A DNA stretch of 64,000 nucleotides, taken from positions 5,146,001-5,210,000 of the forward strand of contig NZ_CP140772.1 in NCBI RefSeq assembly GCF_037893185.1. The letters run 5' to 3'. Below, one piece after another: positions 1 to 8,383 of the stretch (the first letter of the stretch is position 1; every line of letters starts with the position of its first letter). The notes under the pieces are model-generated. The model had not been told where the DNA came from, ran no database searches, and saw only the letters and a list, made by a program, of their open reading frames with translations. The translations under genes were made by a program, and so were the position numbers. This DNA comes from Chitinophaga sp. 180180018-3 (GTDB lineage Bacteria; Bacteroidota; Bacteroidia; Chitinophagales; Chitinophagaceae).

Positions 1-316
1 CCTCATCGTCGGGGTTAGCGGGGTTATAATATACCGTAACAGTATCCCCGGGATTCATATTGGCTCCCAGTTCTATATTGGTTGCAGTATGTTCCTGTCC
101 GTCTTTAGTTTTGAATGTAATATGATAGCGGGTTGGCTTCGCGCCATACCTGCTTATTCTTCCCGCCATTTTATCTGTTATAGTAGCGGTTACAGGTTGA
201 TAGTTTTTGTATTTCTTTTTATCGGGTTGCTGGCTGATAAAATTCCAGGCGGTATAAGCCACTGAAATAATGACCACCACTACAATAAGATAGATAACAG
301 TTTTAGATTTTTCCAT
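1..316 (-). CDS. DUF3592-like membrane-anchored protein (partial)
   Basis: My reading of the minus strand gives an ATG at 316 and an open frame that leaves the window at position 1, so only about 105 N-terminal residues are present. Residues 6-20 are a run of Ile/Val (a single membrane anchor), followed by a basic stretch and a soluble domain. The domain contains ITFKTKDGQEHTA and ends in TVYYNPANP, the pattern of DUF3592 proteins, small membrane proteins of unknown function. It starts 31 bases after the stop of the TPR-like gene and reads in the same direction, so it is probably the fourth gene of the vgrG operon. In that setting it could be part of an effector or immunity module, but the sequence does not show this. 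The family call is tentative; the gene itself is likely real. Confidence 0.6.
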   Translation of the reverse strand, partial: MEKSKTVIYLIVVVVIISVAYTAWNFISQQPDKKKYKNYQPVTATITDKMAGRISRYGAKPTRYHITFKTKDGQEHTATNIELGANMNPGDTVTVYYNPANPDDE

Positions 317-347
317 GGTTATTATTCTTTTTTACATCCGTCTGCAG

Positions 348-1694
348 CTACTTGTCGTCGGCCCCTGCATATTCCTGGTACACATTGCTATTCCTGATTT
401 TATACAGCCAATCGTTGCCCCAAAGCCGGTTCATAAAAGATTCGTGTTTTTTCAATTCCGGATCATTCAGTTCGAGCATATCCCTTCCATAAAACATAGC
501 CATAGCGTTTTCTTTCAATTCTTCTTCGGGCATCCGGGATAACAATTCCCAGCCGGCCGATAAGGTAGCGGCGGTTGCTTTGATGCCTTCCGTACGGCGT
601 TGACAGGATGCCAGCATCTGGTATAAGCCGGCCAGCATCATTGGGTTGGCATCTTTGCGATCCAGAGCCAAAGCTGATTTGTAGACAGCGGCGGCATCAG
701 ATAATTTTTTATCAAAATAATAAAGATTGCCTTTGGCGATCCGGTAATGAAACTGTTCCTGGTTATTTGTGGCCAGGCCTTTGTGTACAGCTTCATCCGC
801 CAGTTGAATAGCCTTATCAATACTTTCGAAGGCTTTTTCTTTGTTATTATGCGCATAGAAATTATGCAGAAAGAAATACACAATGGCCTCCTGCTGCAGC
901 CAGCGATGACGACGTGTGATGTTACAACATTGCTCCTTATAAAACAGCAGATCCTTTTCACTGGTGTAAGTAGCTGCCTCATTCAGTTTGATAAGGTATT
1001 GCTGAAACTGGATAATGTCTATTTCCTCCTGGGATGTTCTCCGGGCTTTTGCTTCTTCCAGTATCTGGTTCATAGCCCCTGGAATGTCCAGGTCGGGCTT
1101 TATATAGCGTACAGCGGAGTTGTGCTTAACCAGTCCTTTATACAATTCTGCTTCTGTGTTATCATACAATAAAAACCGTATTGGTGCGGGTATCCGGATG
1201 GCTGCAAGGAATGACATCCATTCTACCAGTTTGTCGAAATTGCTTACCTGTTCCGGAAACAATGCGATAGCCAGTACGCTGTTTTTTCCATCTATCTGCA
1301 GGGTAGCTGCGAGGCTGGTCAGGGCTGTTACAAACTCCTGTTGGGTAACTGTTGTTTTTCCCTGGTAAGGATGTTCCCATAGAATCTTGCTACCATATTC
1401 TTCTACTAACTTACTATCCTGATTAAACTGCTGAAAATACTGATGGAGGTTTTGCAATAACGCGGCTGCATAAACTCCGCCATCTTCTTCAAATGGCTGC
1501 AGATGCAACAGGAAAGTATCCGGCAGGTTTTTCTCTTCAGAGGCCTGAAACATCACAAAGCCCTTTATGGTTTTATACTCCACCAGGTTGGCACCCATCA
1601 TGATAAACGTACGTACATCCGGATGATCTTTCAACTCCTGGCTCCATAGGTCACTTAGCTGCAGCACCCGCTGCATAATAGCGTTATTCTGCAT
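348..1694 (-). CDS. TPR-like protein encoded downstream of vgrG
   Basis: This 448-residue protein has no signal peptide and is probably cytoplasmic. Residues 1-230 form an alpha/beta region I do not recognise. Residues about 265-400 are helical with TPR-like spacing (for example KAFESIDKAIQLADEAV and KLSDAAAVYKSALALDRKD). It starts 8 bases after the vgrG stop, so it is almost certainly co-transcribed and perhaps translationally coupled. Genes in this position in type VI clusters often encode adaptors or chaperones that load effectors onto the spike; that role is inferred from position. No toxin motif is visible. It could also be an effector component itself. Confidence 0.7.
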   Translation of the reverse strand: MQNNAIMQRVLQLSDLWSQELKDHPDVRTFIMMGANLVEYKTIKGFVMFQASEEKNLPDTFLLHLQPFEEDGGVYAAALLQNLHQYFQQFNQDSKLVEEYGSKILWEHPYQGKTTVTQQEFVTALTSLAATLQIDGKNSVLAIALFPEQVSNFDKLVEWMSFLAAIRIPAPIRFLLYDNTEAELYKGLVKHNSAVRYIKPDLDIPGAMNQILEEAKARRTSQEEIDIIQFQQYLIKLNEAATYTSEKDLLFYKEQCCNITRRHRWLQQEAIVYFFLHNFYAHNNKEKAFESIDKAIQLADEAVHKGLATNNQEQFHYRIAKGNLYYFDKKLSDAAAVYKSALALDRKDANPMMLAGLYQMLASCQRRTEGIKATAATLSAGWELLSRMPEEELKENAMAMFYGRDMLELNDPELKKHESFMNRLWGNDWLYKIRNSNVYQEYAGADDK

Positions 1695-1701
1695 CCGTTT
1701 T

Positions 1702-3546
1702 TTAGTTGATATTCACCGTTTTGCCATTCAGGATAGAGTCCTCTACTGACAGTAAACTTAATTTCCCGCCAGAACCCACTTCGGTTTCCTTTTCTGCTCC
1801 AATACTGCATTTTTGTTTTGCAGCGATATTTACGTGATGGGGGTCGAGTGAAAATCCGGAGCCATTAAAGGCATCTCCTTCACCACTTCCCGATCCCATT
1901 GATACCATTTCTGATCCAACAGCCGAGATATTTTTAGCTTTAAGCATGATATCTTTTTCGGCAGCGATGGTAATTTCTCCTTCTTTATTGAGGACAATAG
2001 AGCTTTTGGGCGATTTCCCATCTCCGCCACACAGGATGGCAACAGTGACTTTGCTTTTAATAGTAATATTTCCGGCGCCATCCATCGTCATGTTATTACC
2101 ATCTTTATCCTCCACAAATACGCTTCCGTCTTTGTCGTTCAGAATAACTTTATTTCCGCTCCGGGTTTGCAGTGCCTTTACATCGTTAGCGGCGTTTCCA
2201 AAGCTGTTATTGGCTTTGCTGTGATAAACCGCTCCTACGATATAGGGCCTGGTAGCATTGTCTCCTTCAAAACCGGTGATGACCTCCTCTCCTGTTTCAG
2301 GGATAAAGAACATTCCTTTACCGCCACCGGCATGAGGTGTGGTAACCCTGATCCAGGGAGTTTTCTCTTCGCCGTTCATCCAGTGGAATTTCACGCGAAC
2401 CCTGCCTAAACCCTGCGGATCGTTATTATCCGTTACAATGCCGCTCTGGGCTTCACAAACAGGAGTTTCCGGAACAGTAACCGGAGGCAGGTGAACTGTT
2501 GAAGGAATAGCCGTAAACTGATTGCTATATTCTCCTTTAGTATCTACATAATGTTCCACCGCTGTCACCAGGTATTCACCATATCCTTCAGCGCTTTCAC
2601 TGAATACATTGTTATTGGTCAAATCAGTTTTGGACCCTACAGCTATGCCAGGATGGCCACTTCTGCCTGTTAAGCGTACCATTTTACTGCTTTCTATCGC
2701 GTTAAACAGGGTCGCCATATCGTCCTGCTGTTTCTTGCTGCTGGAATAGCGGAAGCTCCATTGCTTAGGTTGGGTACCATAAAGCGTCTGTGCTTTTTCG
2801 TGCACTTTTTCACCCAGCGAATTCAGCCCGGCTTTTTTTCCGATAGCATCATTCACGGGTACACTGGTATACAGCTGGCTATTCTGGTAATCCCAGCCCA
2901 GGTACTGCATCTGGGTGGGCCGTGCATTCAGGTTGATACTGAAATGGCTCAGCGTGCTCCCGTATTCGAGCGTGGTTTTGTTATCTCCTTTTGGAGGCCC
3001 TACTACCAGGCTGCGGCCGTCCCAGAACAACCATTCACCATATTCGGCTGTCAGCCGTTTTAAGAAATTCCAGGCTGTTTCCTTGTATTGTACGATATAC
3101 TCCAGGCTTTCCTTAGACAAAGGCTGGACTTTAGGATCCAGCAGATTCTGCGGAAAGAATTTCAGTACCTCCTGCGCGATATCCTTTACTGATTTATGCT
3201 CCCAGCTTTTACAATGCGGACCGCTGTCCAGCACTATAGTAGGGCTGTATCCGGCGATAATCACATCTCCATACTCACCATTAACACGGGAGGTTTCTAT
3301 ACTGGTAACAATACCGTTAAACTGCATGTCGCCTTTAAGGCCAACACCGGATATATGTGCACTGAAAGTAGCACCGATCATTTCGCGGGATGAGGTAAAA
3401 ATACCTGTTACCCCATCGATGGTTTGTGCCGGGCAAACGAGTTCAAATTGATGATGCTCGAATATGCTTTGCTTTAAAGCAAATGATCTGAACTGCGGTA
3501 TTGTATTGCCATTTATGCTAAATATGGTATCTGTTAGCTGGGTCAT
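1702..3546 (-). CDS. vgrG: Type VI secretion spike protein VgrG (TssI)
   Basis: VgrG trimers form the membrane-puncturing tip of type VI and related contractile machines and carry effectors. The protein has the expected order: a gp27-like region at residues 1-355, a gp5-type OB-fold at about 362-440 (DPQGLGRVRVKF, then FFIPETGEEVITGFEGD and RPYIVGAVYH), and a repetitive beta-rich stalk to the end (GNKVILNDKDGSVFVEDKDG, GAGNITIKSK). I prefer the ATG at 3546 (614 residues, starting MTQLTDTIFSING), because family members start close to this beta strand; an in-frame ATG at 3630 would add 28 residues. No effector domain is fused at the C-terminus, so cargo should be a separate protein. No sheath, tube or baseplate genes lie in the window, so this is an orphan vgrG island or the edge of a larger cluster to the left. 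Confidence 0.92.
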   Translation of the reverse strand: MTQLTDTIFSINGNTIPQFRSFALKQSIFEHHQFELVCPAQTIDGVTGIFTSSREMIGATFSAHISGVGLKGDMQFNGIVTSIETSRVNGEYGDVIIAGYSPTIVLDSGPHCKSWEHKSVKDIAQEVLKFFPQNLLDPKVQPLSKESLEYIVQYKETAWNFLKRLTAEYGEWLFWDGRSLVVGPPKGDNKTTLEYGSTLSHFSINLNARPTQMQYLGWDYQNSQLYTSVPVNDAIGKKAGLNSLGEKVHEKAQTLYGTQPKQWSFRYSSSKKQQDDMATLFNAIESSKMVRLTGRSGHPGIAVGSKTDLTNNNVFSESAEGYGEYLVTAVEHYVDTKGEYSNQFTAIPSTVHLPPVTVPETPVCEAQSGIVTDNNDPQGLGRVRVKFHWMNGEEKTPWIRVTTPHAGGGKGMFFIPETGEEVITGFEGDNATRPYIVGAVYHSKANNSFGNAANDVKALQTRSGNKVILNDKDGSVFVEDKDGNNMTMDGAGNITIKSKVTVAILCGGDGKSPKSSIVLNKEGEITIAAEKDIMLKAKNISAVGSEMVSMGSGSGEGDAFNGSGFSLDPHHVNIAAKQKCSIGAEKETEVGSGGKLSLLSVEDSILNGKTVNIN

Positions 3547-3702
3547 ACAAATAAAGGGGGTTTGTTTTACAAACGAATTAAGTTTTTCAATATGCCATAA
3601 ATCTACATTAAAATCCGATATCTTCTGCATTTAACAGAATAATAAAACACGTAAGGCAGCCCTCGCTTAGATACTTATCCAGCTGAATTTTCCCACCGGG
3701 TA

Positions 3703-4341
3703 TTACACTTCCTGGTAGCGAAAAGTTGTGTTCAACAAATCGAAACCTATCTCTGCCTGCAGGATACTATTCAACTCTTCCCCGGAAAGTGTGCCCTTCT
3801 CATATACATCAGATACAATCTCCTGCTGTTGCTGCGTCATGTAGGGAGCATGCGTACGCAGGAAATTCCGGGCATTCGTTTTCAGATCGCCCGCTTCTAT
3901 CAACCCAGGATAGTCGGGATCTATACAGGCAATAGCTTCCAGGAGTGTTGCAAAAATGAAATCCTGTAAGTTTTTGGCCAATATCACTGCTTTATCCGCA
4001 TCATGATAAACGAGTACCACCGGTATATCGTCTCCGTTTTTCAGATTGTAATAAAAGGCGTACCAGTCGCCCGCTCCGGTGTAGCCGATAGGCACAAACT
4101 GATGCTTTTTATCTGCGAACAGCGGGCCCTCACTGATTTCACCGGCAATATCAGGTTGATCGATGATTTCAAAATCGCTGGCATATAACAGAAATGGCGG
4201 GTTTTCCTTTAGCAGGGGGAATGTTTGCTTATACCAGTCAGGGCCCAATTTACCCCAGCTCAGCATACCGTTTTGATGTAGTTGTTTATATAAAGCCGGG
4301 TAGGCGAAATGGTGTTCTTGTTCTATTGATTCCAGCGTCAT
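3703..4341 (-). CDS. SMI1/KNR4 (SUKH) family protein, probable immunity protein
   Basis: This 212-residue soluble protein shows the SUKH pattern: an N-terminal helix (FAYPALYKQLHQNGML), then FLLYASDFEII, then FVPIGYTGAGDWYAFYY, followed by a short strand and helices. In bacteria SUKH proteins are commonly immunity proteins that bind and neutralise diverse toxins delivered by type VI or RHS/contact-dependent systems. It is the first gene of the vgrG operon, about 156 bases before the preferred vgrG start and 72 before the alternative one. The extra C-terminal helical part (about residues 150-212) is longer than in minimal SUKH proteins. The cognate toxin is not in the window unless it is the TPR-like protein or lies beyond the left edge. 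The family call is good; the immunity role is inferred. Confidence 0.75.
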   Translation of the reverse strand: MTLESIEQEHHFAYPALYKQLHQNGMLSWGKLGPDWYKQTFPLLKENPPFLLYASDFEIIDQPDIAGEISEGPLFADKKHQFVPIGYTGAGDWYAFYYNLKNGDDIPVVLVYHDADKAVILAKNLQDFIFATLLEAIACIDPDYPGLIEAGDLKTNARNFLRTHAPYMTQQQQEIVSDVYEKGTLSGEELNSILQAEIGFDLLNTTFRYQEV

Positions 4342-4396
4342 ACGGGTACCGGTTTTATTATTGTTGGTGGCCGCAAAGATAGTAGTAAATTACAGT

Positions 4397-5131
4397 ATGA
4401 AATCTCATACAATCAAACTGGCCATCATCGGCGACTTCGATCCATCCTCCGAAAGCCACCAGGCTACCAATGAAGCTATCGGCCATGCAGCCGGCCCTGC
4501 TGGTATTACCGGAGCATACGACTGGATTGCAACAGATACCATTCATAAACGCTTCAATGAGATCATTCAAACATATACCTCCTTCTGGATTGCGCCTGGC
4601 AGTCCTTACCGGAGCATGAGCGGGGTGCTGGATATCATACAATATGCCCGCACACACAAGCTGCCCATACTGGGTACCTGTGGCGGCTTTCAGCATATGG
4701 CAATAGAATATGCAAGACATGTACTGCACATTGAAGATGCCCAGCATGCGGAATATGATCCTTACGCTTCTGCGCTTGTGGTAACACCTTTGAGCTGCAA
4801 CCTGAAAGGCGCTCCGCTGGAGATCAGCATTACAGCGGCTGATTCACAGGTAGCCCGGATCTATGGTACCGCAAGCATCACGGAGCAATACTATTGCAAC
4901 TTCGGACTCAATCCTGCATACCAGGAGCAGCTTCACCGCAATGGCCTCAGGATCGTAGGCTCCGACACCACGCAGGAAGCCCGGATACTGGAATTGCAGG
5001 ACCATCCATTCTTTATTGCCACCCTTTTTGTACCACAACACCAGTCAACACCGGAAACCCCTAACCGGCTGATTACAGCATTCCTCGAGGCAGCTGCAAA
5101 AGCAGAGGCAGAAAAAAATCCGTTGAGTTGA
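4397..5131 (+). CDS. CTP synthase C-terminal-region-related amidotransferase-like protein
   Basis: The 244-residue protein has a class I glutamine amidotransferase fold like the C-terminal half of CTP synthase, without the synthetase half. It has IKLAIIGDFDP at the start, FWIAPGSPYRSM, and the nucleophile elbow GTCGGFQH with Cys95. In CTP synthase the Cys is supported by a His and Glu in a FHPE motif after HPFF; here the matching segment reads HPFFIATLFVPQH, so both are replaced. This matches a family annotated as CTP-synthase-C-terminal-related (seleno)protein, in which some members carry selenocysteine at the nucleophile position. This copy has TGT (Cys). The substrate is unknown. I chose the ATG at 4397 because homology starts there; an upstream ATG at 4361 would add 12 unlikely residues. 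The gene is divergent from the SUKH gene. Confidence 0.8.
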   Translation: MKSHTIKLAIIGDFDPSSESHQATNEAIGHAAGPAGITGAYDWIATDTIHKRFNEIIQTYTSFWIAPGSPYRSMSGVLDIIQYARTHKLPILGTCGGFQHMAIEYARHVLHIEDAQHAEYDPYASALVVTPLSCNLKGAPLEISITAADSQVARIYGTASITEQYYCNFGLNPAYQEQLHRNGLRIVGSDTTQEARILELQDHPFFIATLFVPQHQSTPETPNRLITAFLEAAAKAEAEKNPLS

Positions 5132-5132
5132 A

Positions 5133-7004
5133 TTAATTAACCGGCTTCAGCCAGATAGCCTGCCCCCCTGAAGGCAGCAGATGAGCGTCTAAAACAGTGG
5201 ATGCGTCGACCACTACCCGCTTAATGGATACCTTTGTGCGCACAGGCGACGCGGGATCATCGTAGTATATGGTGGCCTCGTATTTTTTACCAGGTGTAAG
5301 GAAGGAACAATTAATTTTAATATCCCGGCCGTCATTATTCGTAATACTTCCCACGAACCATTCGTTATTACTTTTCCGGGCGATAGTGATATACTGTCCT
5401 ATTCCGCCGTCGAGCACGTTTGTGTCATCCCATACTGTGGGGACGCGGTCAAAGAATTCCAGTTCCGGTTCATCCTGCGCATCTTCGGGTTTATCGTACC
5501 AATACATAAATTGCAACGGGCTGTAATACACAACCGACAAGGCCATCTGATGCATGGAAGTTGTTTTCAATATATTTTTATTCTGTGTTTCAGCCAGCCT
5601 TTTCTTCAGTTCGGGCCGGTGATAATAACAGATCGTATAATCAGCTGCACCGCAGGGATAGCGGGTGAAGGGAAGTATTGTATTATGAGTAGCGTCGGGC
5701 ATTTCCTCATTTCCCTTAATGCCTTCCTGGGTAAGCAGGTTAGGGTATGTTCTGCTAAAGCCCGTTGGCCGGTATTCGTCGTGAATGTCGACCATCAGAT
5801 GATGCTGTGCGCATTTTTTTACGGCATCGTGCAACCATTTGGTCCATCGGAAGGAACCTACGTTCACAAAACCGAATTTAATGCCCGCAATGCCCCATTT
5901 CTCGTACAGTGGCAATAGCACGTCTAATTGCCTTTCGAGTGCTTTTTTGTTGACATACAACCAAACACCGATATTTTTCTGTCTGGCATAGCGTACCACT
6001 TCCTGCAGGTCCAGGTCATTTACGGGATTACGGAGCGGATCAACATTTACGCGGGTGGCATCGGAAGCCGTATCTTCTTCAGCGCCATACCAGCCTGCAT
6101 CAAAATGGACGTACTGGAGATGACGCTTCTCCGCGAAATCTACCACATTTTTTGCGCCCTTTGTTGAGAGCGACATCTCCCGGATCACTTTCCCTGGTTT
6201 AATCCAGCTGATATTTTTGATAGCGCAGGGCGGGTTCAGGGTCAGGAGCAGTTCGTTATGCTGCAAAAGGCCAACGGGTGTTGTGGCAAGCATGATCACC
6301 CGCCAGGGAGTGTTGAAGGGGGCGGTGAGCGGTACTTTATCGAACATCGCACATGCGATCGTATTAGGCCTGGCGGGGTCGAGAACGAATTTTGTTCTGC
6401 AATAGTCCACTACTTCCGCTTCTGCCAACGCTGCATACACGCCGTTTTGCAACTGCAGCGTCAGCGGACGCTCGGCCTGTCCGGGCCATTTATCCAGCGA
6501 TAGCAACCGGTAGCCGCCCTGCGCATGATCAGTAAACCATGCCCTGGTATCGTCCGGTAAGGTAAATTCTGTCAGGTCTTTGCTGATCGTCATGCCGGCG
6601 GCACCGGGAAAAATGTAGCGGAAAGCAACTCCTTCGTTATAGGCCCTGACTTCGATCTGCATTGTTTCTCTCGGTTTTGCCGTTCTGACGAACGTGAAAA
6701 ACAGCCCCTGGTAGTGATCGCGGATGCGATTTCGTTCTCCATAAACAGGCTTCCAGTAAGCATCTTCAGATACGGAACGCACTGTTTTAAGTACTAATCC
6801 ATCCTGCCAGTTTTCAACGCCTAAAGCAGATGATTTTATGATATCCTTTTGCTGATAAGCCACTTCGTAATTGATGGCACCACTACCGGTAACGGTTAAA
6901 CGAAAAAGGATATTACCATCCGGCGATTTTAATACAACAGGAGATTGTGCAATCAGCTGGCCTGTTACCAGCAATGAAAGAAAAAGAATAACAAGTCTGT
7001 ACAT
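5133..7004 (-). CDS. Glycoside hydrolase family 97 protein (alpha-glucosidase type)
   Basis: This 623-residue protein starts with a signal peptide (MYRLVILFLSLLVTGQLIAQ) and is exported, probably to the periplasm. It has the GH97 architecture: a beta-sandwich N-domain at residues 22-265, a TIM barrel at about 270-540 (HFDAGWYG, GVWLYVNKK, GIKFGFVNVG, LMVDIHDEYRPTG, RTYPNLLTQEGIKGNEE) and a beta C-domain. GH97 enzymes remove alpha-linked glucose or galactose; SusB is the best known. Retaining members carry an Asp nucleophile where this protein has Gly378 in KFGFV, so the inverting SusB-like group with Glu bases is more likely. The ATG at 7004 is preferred over a TTG at 7073, because the latter puts 23 residues before the signal peptide. 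A MarR regulator lies 66 bases upstream on the same strand. Confidence 0.9.
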   Translation of the reverse strand: MYRLVILFLSLLVTGQLIAQSPVVLKSPDGNILFRLTVTGSGAINYEVAYQQKDIIKSSALGVENWQDGLVLKTVRSVSEDAYWKPVYGERNRIRDHYQGLFFTFVRTAKPRETMQIEVRAYNEGVAFRYIFPGAAGMTISKDLTEFTLPDDTRAWFTDHAQGGYRLLSLDKWPGQAERPLTLQLQNGVYAALAEAEVVDYCRTKFVLDPARPNTIACAMFDKVPLTAPFNTPWRVIMLATTPVGLLQHNELLLTLNPPCAIKNISWIKPGKVIREMSLSTKGAKNVVDFAEKRHLQYVHFDAGWYGAEEDTASDATRVNVDPLRNPVNDLDLQEVVRYARQKNIGVWLYVNKKALERQLDVLLPLYEKWGIAGIKFGFVNVGSFRWTKWLHDAVKKCAQHHLMVDIHDEYRPTGFSRTYPNLLTQEGIKGNEEMPDATHNTILPFTRYPCGAADYTICYYHRPELKKRLAETQNKNILKTTSMHQMALSVVYYSPLQFMYWYDKPEDAQDEPELEFFDRVPTVWDDTNVLDGGIGQYITIARKSNNEWFVGSITNNDGRDIKINCSFLTPGKKYEATIYYDDPASPVRTKVSIKRVVVDASTVLDAHLLPSGGQAIWLKPVN

Positions 7005-7069
7005 TTTCAAAACAGGTACGTTTTTGTATTTAAAACCTTGTAGGCAGTGCCAATGCTGCCTTAAAAAAC

Positions 7070-7537
7070 TCAATCCGTTATTTCTTTCCAGGTTAGCAGG
7101 CTTTGCAGCGTTTTATTGAATGCAGTTGTTTTGTTGCCCAGCATGCCGAAGAATTCCTTATCGAACTGCTCGACTGTTTTCACAGCCTGTTTCACGAGTT
7201 TTTTACCGGCATCAGTGAGCGCCACAGTTTTGGCACGGGTATCAGTAGCATGCTCCTGGCGCATAAGCAACCCTTTCCCCTGCAGGGTACGGAGCACGGT
7301 GGAGGTAGTCATCGGGTCTATTTTTGAATGAGACGACAAAAGCACCTGTGTTACCGGCTGATCCTGCATACTAAGCCAGAAGGTGCTCGCCAGGAGAACG
7401 AATTGCGAGTGCGTAATATCATATTTCTCCAATGCCTTGCGAATACCTCGTTGCCAGAGGCTCGTCACCTGCCACAGCAGGAAGCCCGGACTTTGATCAG
7501 CGTTGTCAACTGAGAATATCTGCTCTTCTTTCTTCAT
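7070..7537 (-). CDS. MarR family transcriptional regulator
   Basis: The protein (155 residues from the ATG at 7537) has the MarR winged-helix layout: an N-terminal dimerisation helix, YDITHSQFVLLASTFWL, the recognition region KIDPMTTSTVLRTLQGKGLL, the wing (RQEHATDTRAKTVALTDAGKKL) and a C-terminal helix. MarR proteins usually repress adjacent genes until a small phenolic or other ligand binds. The gene is co-directional with the GH97 gene 66 bases downstream, so the two may share a transcript. An upstream ATG at 7573 would add 12 residues (MIFILLNQKCNQ) unlike the family. Confidence 0.88.
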   Translation of the reverse strand: MKKEEQIFSVDNADQSPGFLLWQVTSLWQRGIRKALEKYDITHSQFVLLASTFWLSMQDQPVTQVLLSSHSKIDPMTTSTVLRTLQGKGLLMRQEHATDTRAKTVALTDAGKKLVKQAVKTVEQFDKEFFGMLGNKTTAFNKTLQSLLTWKEITD

Positions 7538-7765
7538 CTGGTTGCATTTTTGATTTAATAAGATGAAAATCATGCGCGTTGATCTCCAGGAAACCGAACC
7601 GGAAAGGGTATCTCCATTTATCTTTCCGGGGAATGAAATCCAGTTGGTTTACCAGCGGTAAGATAGGTATTTCGTGGCATTCATAAAACTGCACATCTCA
7701 TCAGCTGCCTGCCACACCGCGCATGGTATCATCTTTTGAAACTACTGCGATCCGATATTTCATGC

Positions 7766-8185
7766 TCAGAGTTTTTTAGCGGTGTTAATCTGCGTCTGGA
7801 GTTCTTCTTCGAGGCTGGCTACAATGTGCTTCATCACGATTTTGTTCCAGAGTGGTGCGAGCAGTCCTTTCATGGTCATGGTAACGGTGAGTTTGACGCC
7901 TTCAGGCGTGTTTTCATACCAGTGTTCACCATACATTTTCGCCAGAGGGAAAGTGGTTTTATCGCGGAAATAAGTACCGGGGCGGGTTTCCTCTATGAGG
8001 ATCTTCACTTTAGGGCCACCTTTGGGTTTGAGCGTAAAGAAGGTACCGGCGGCAAAGCTACCGTGGATTTCGGCAGATTCTACGCCTTCATCCCATTGGG
8101 CCCAGTTGTTAATATCGGACATGAGTTTCCAGAGCTGTGCGCTGGTAGCGGCTGTGGTAGTGGTAGAGATGGTAGCTGTTATCAT
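7766..8185 (-). CDS. SRPBCC family protein (polyketide cyclase/START-like)
   Basis: A 139-residue cytoplasmic protein with the SRPBCC pattern: MITATISTTTTAATSAQLWKLM, then NNWAQWDEGVESAEI, a series of strands, and a long C-terminal helix (ASLEEELQTQINTAKKL). Such proteins form a deep hydrophobic pocket that binds lipids or aromatic compounds; the ligand cannot be told here. The start at 8185 fits the family; the open frame continues upstream but reads through the promoter. A TATATTTG box and a 14-base palindrome lie just upstream. It is transcribed alone. Confidence 0.82.
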   Translation of the reverse strand: MITATISTTTTAATSAQLWKLMSDINNWAQWDEGVESAEIHGSFAAGTFFTLKPKGGPKVKILIEETRPGTYFRDKTTFPLAKMYGEHWYENTPEGVKLTVTMTMKGLLAPLWNKIVMKHIVASLEEELQTQINTAKKL

Positions 8186-8205
8186 GGTGTCTTTTATTGT
8201 ATGTG

Positions 8206-8237
8206 CAAATATAATAAGTATACTTATAATAATGAAA
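8206..8237 (-). promoter_or_regulatory. Probable promoter of the SRPBCC gene with palindromic spacer
   Basis: On the minus strand a TATATTTG box (8206-8213) matches the Bacteroidota -7 consensus TAnnTTTG, with a weak TTTC element at 8234-8237. The spacer between them holds the perfect 14-base palindrome ATAAGTATACTTAT (8214-8227), placed where a repressor would block the polymerase. Leader length to the ATG is about 15-20 bases. Confidence 0.5.
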
Positions 8238-8286
8238 TTTATTTTTAGGGAGATGGGAACGGGGATGGTTATCCGTTGTTTTGCTA

Positions 8287-8323
8287 TTAAAGTAAAAGGC
8301 GCCATCCGGGGAGAAGGCGCCTT
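8287..8323 (-). terminator. Probable intrinsic terminator after the Imm53 gene
   Basis: The arms AAGGCGCC (8316-8323) and GGCGCCTT (8296-8303) form an 8-pair GC-rich stem with a 12-base loop, followed on the minus strand by a T-rich tract (TTTTACTTT). It lies 60 bases after the Imm53 stop and before the SRPBCC promoter. Confidence 0.55.
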
Positions 8324-8383
8324 CAGGGAGGTCTTATATCACGGCAGGTAATACTGCCTGCGTTTTCATGATGGTATGTTTAG

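Noticed and set aside
7506..7694. Minus-strand open frame of 62 codons upstream of the MarR gene
   Set aside because: It overlaps the start of the MarR gene in another frame and has no recognisable motif; it is most likely a chance frame.
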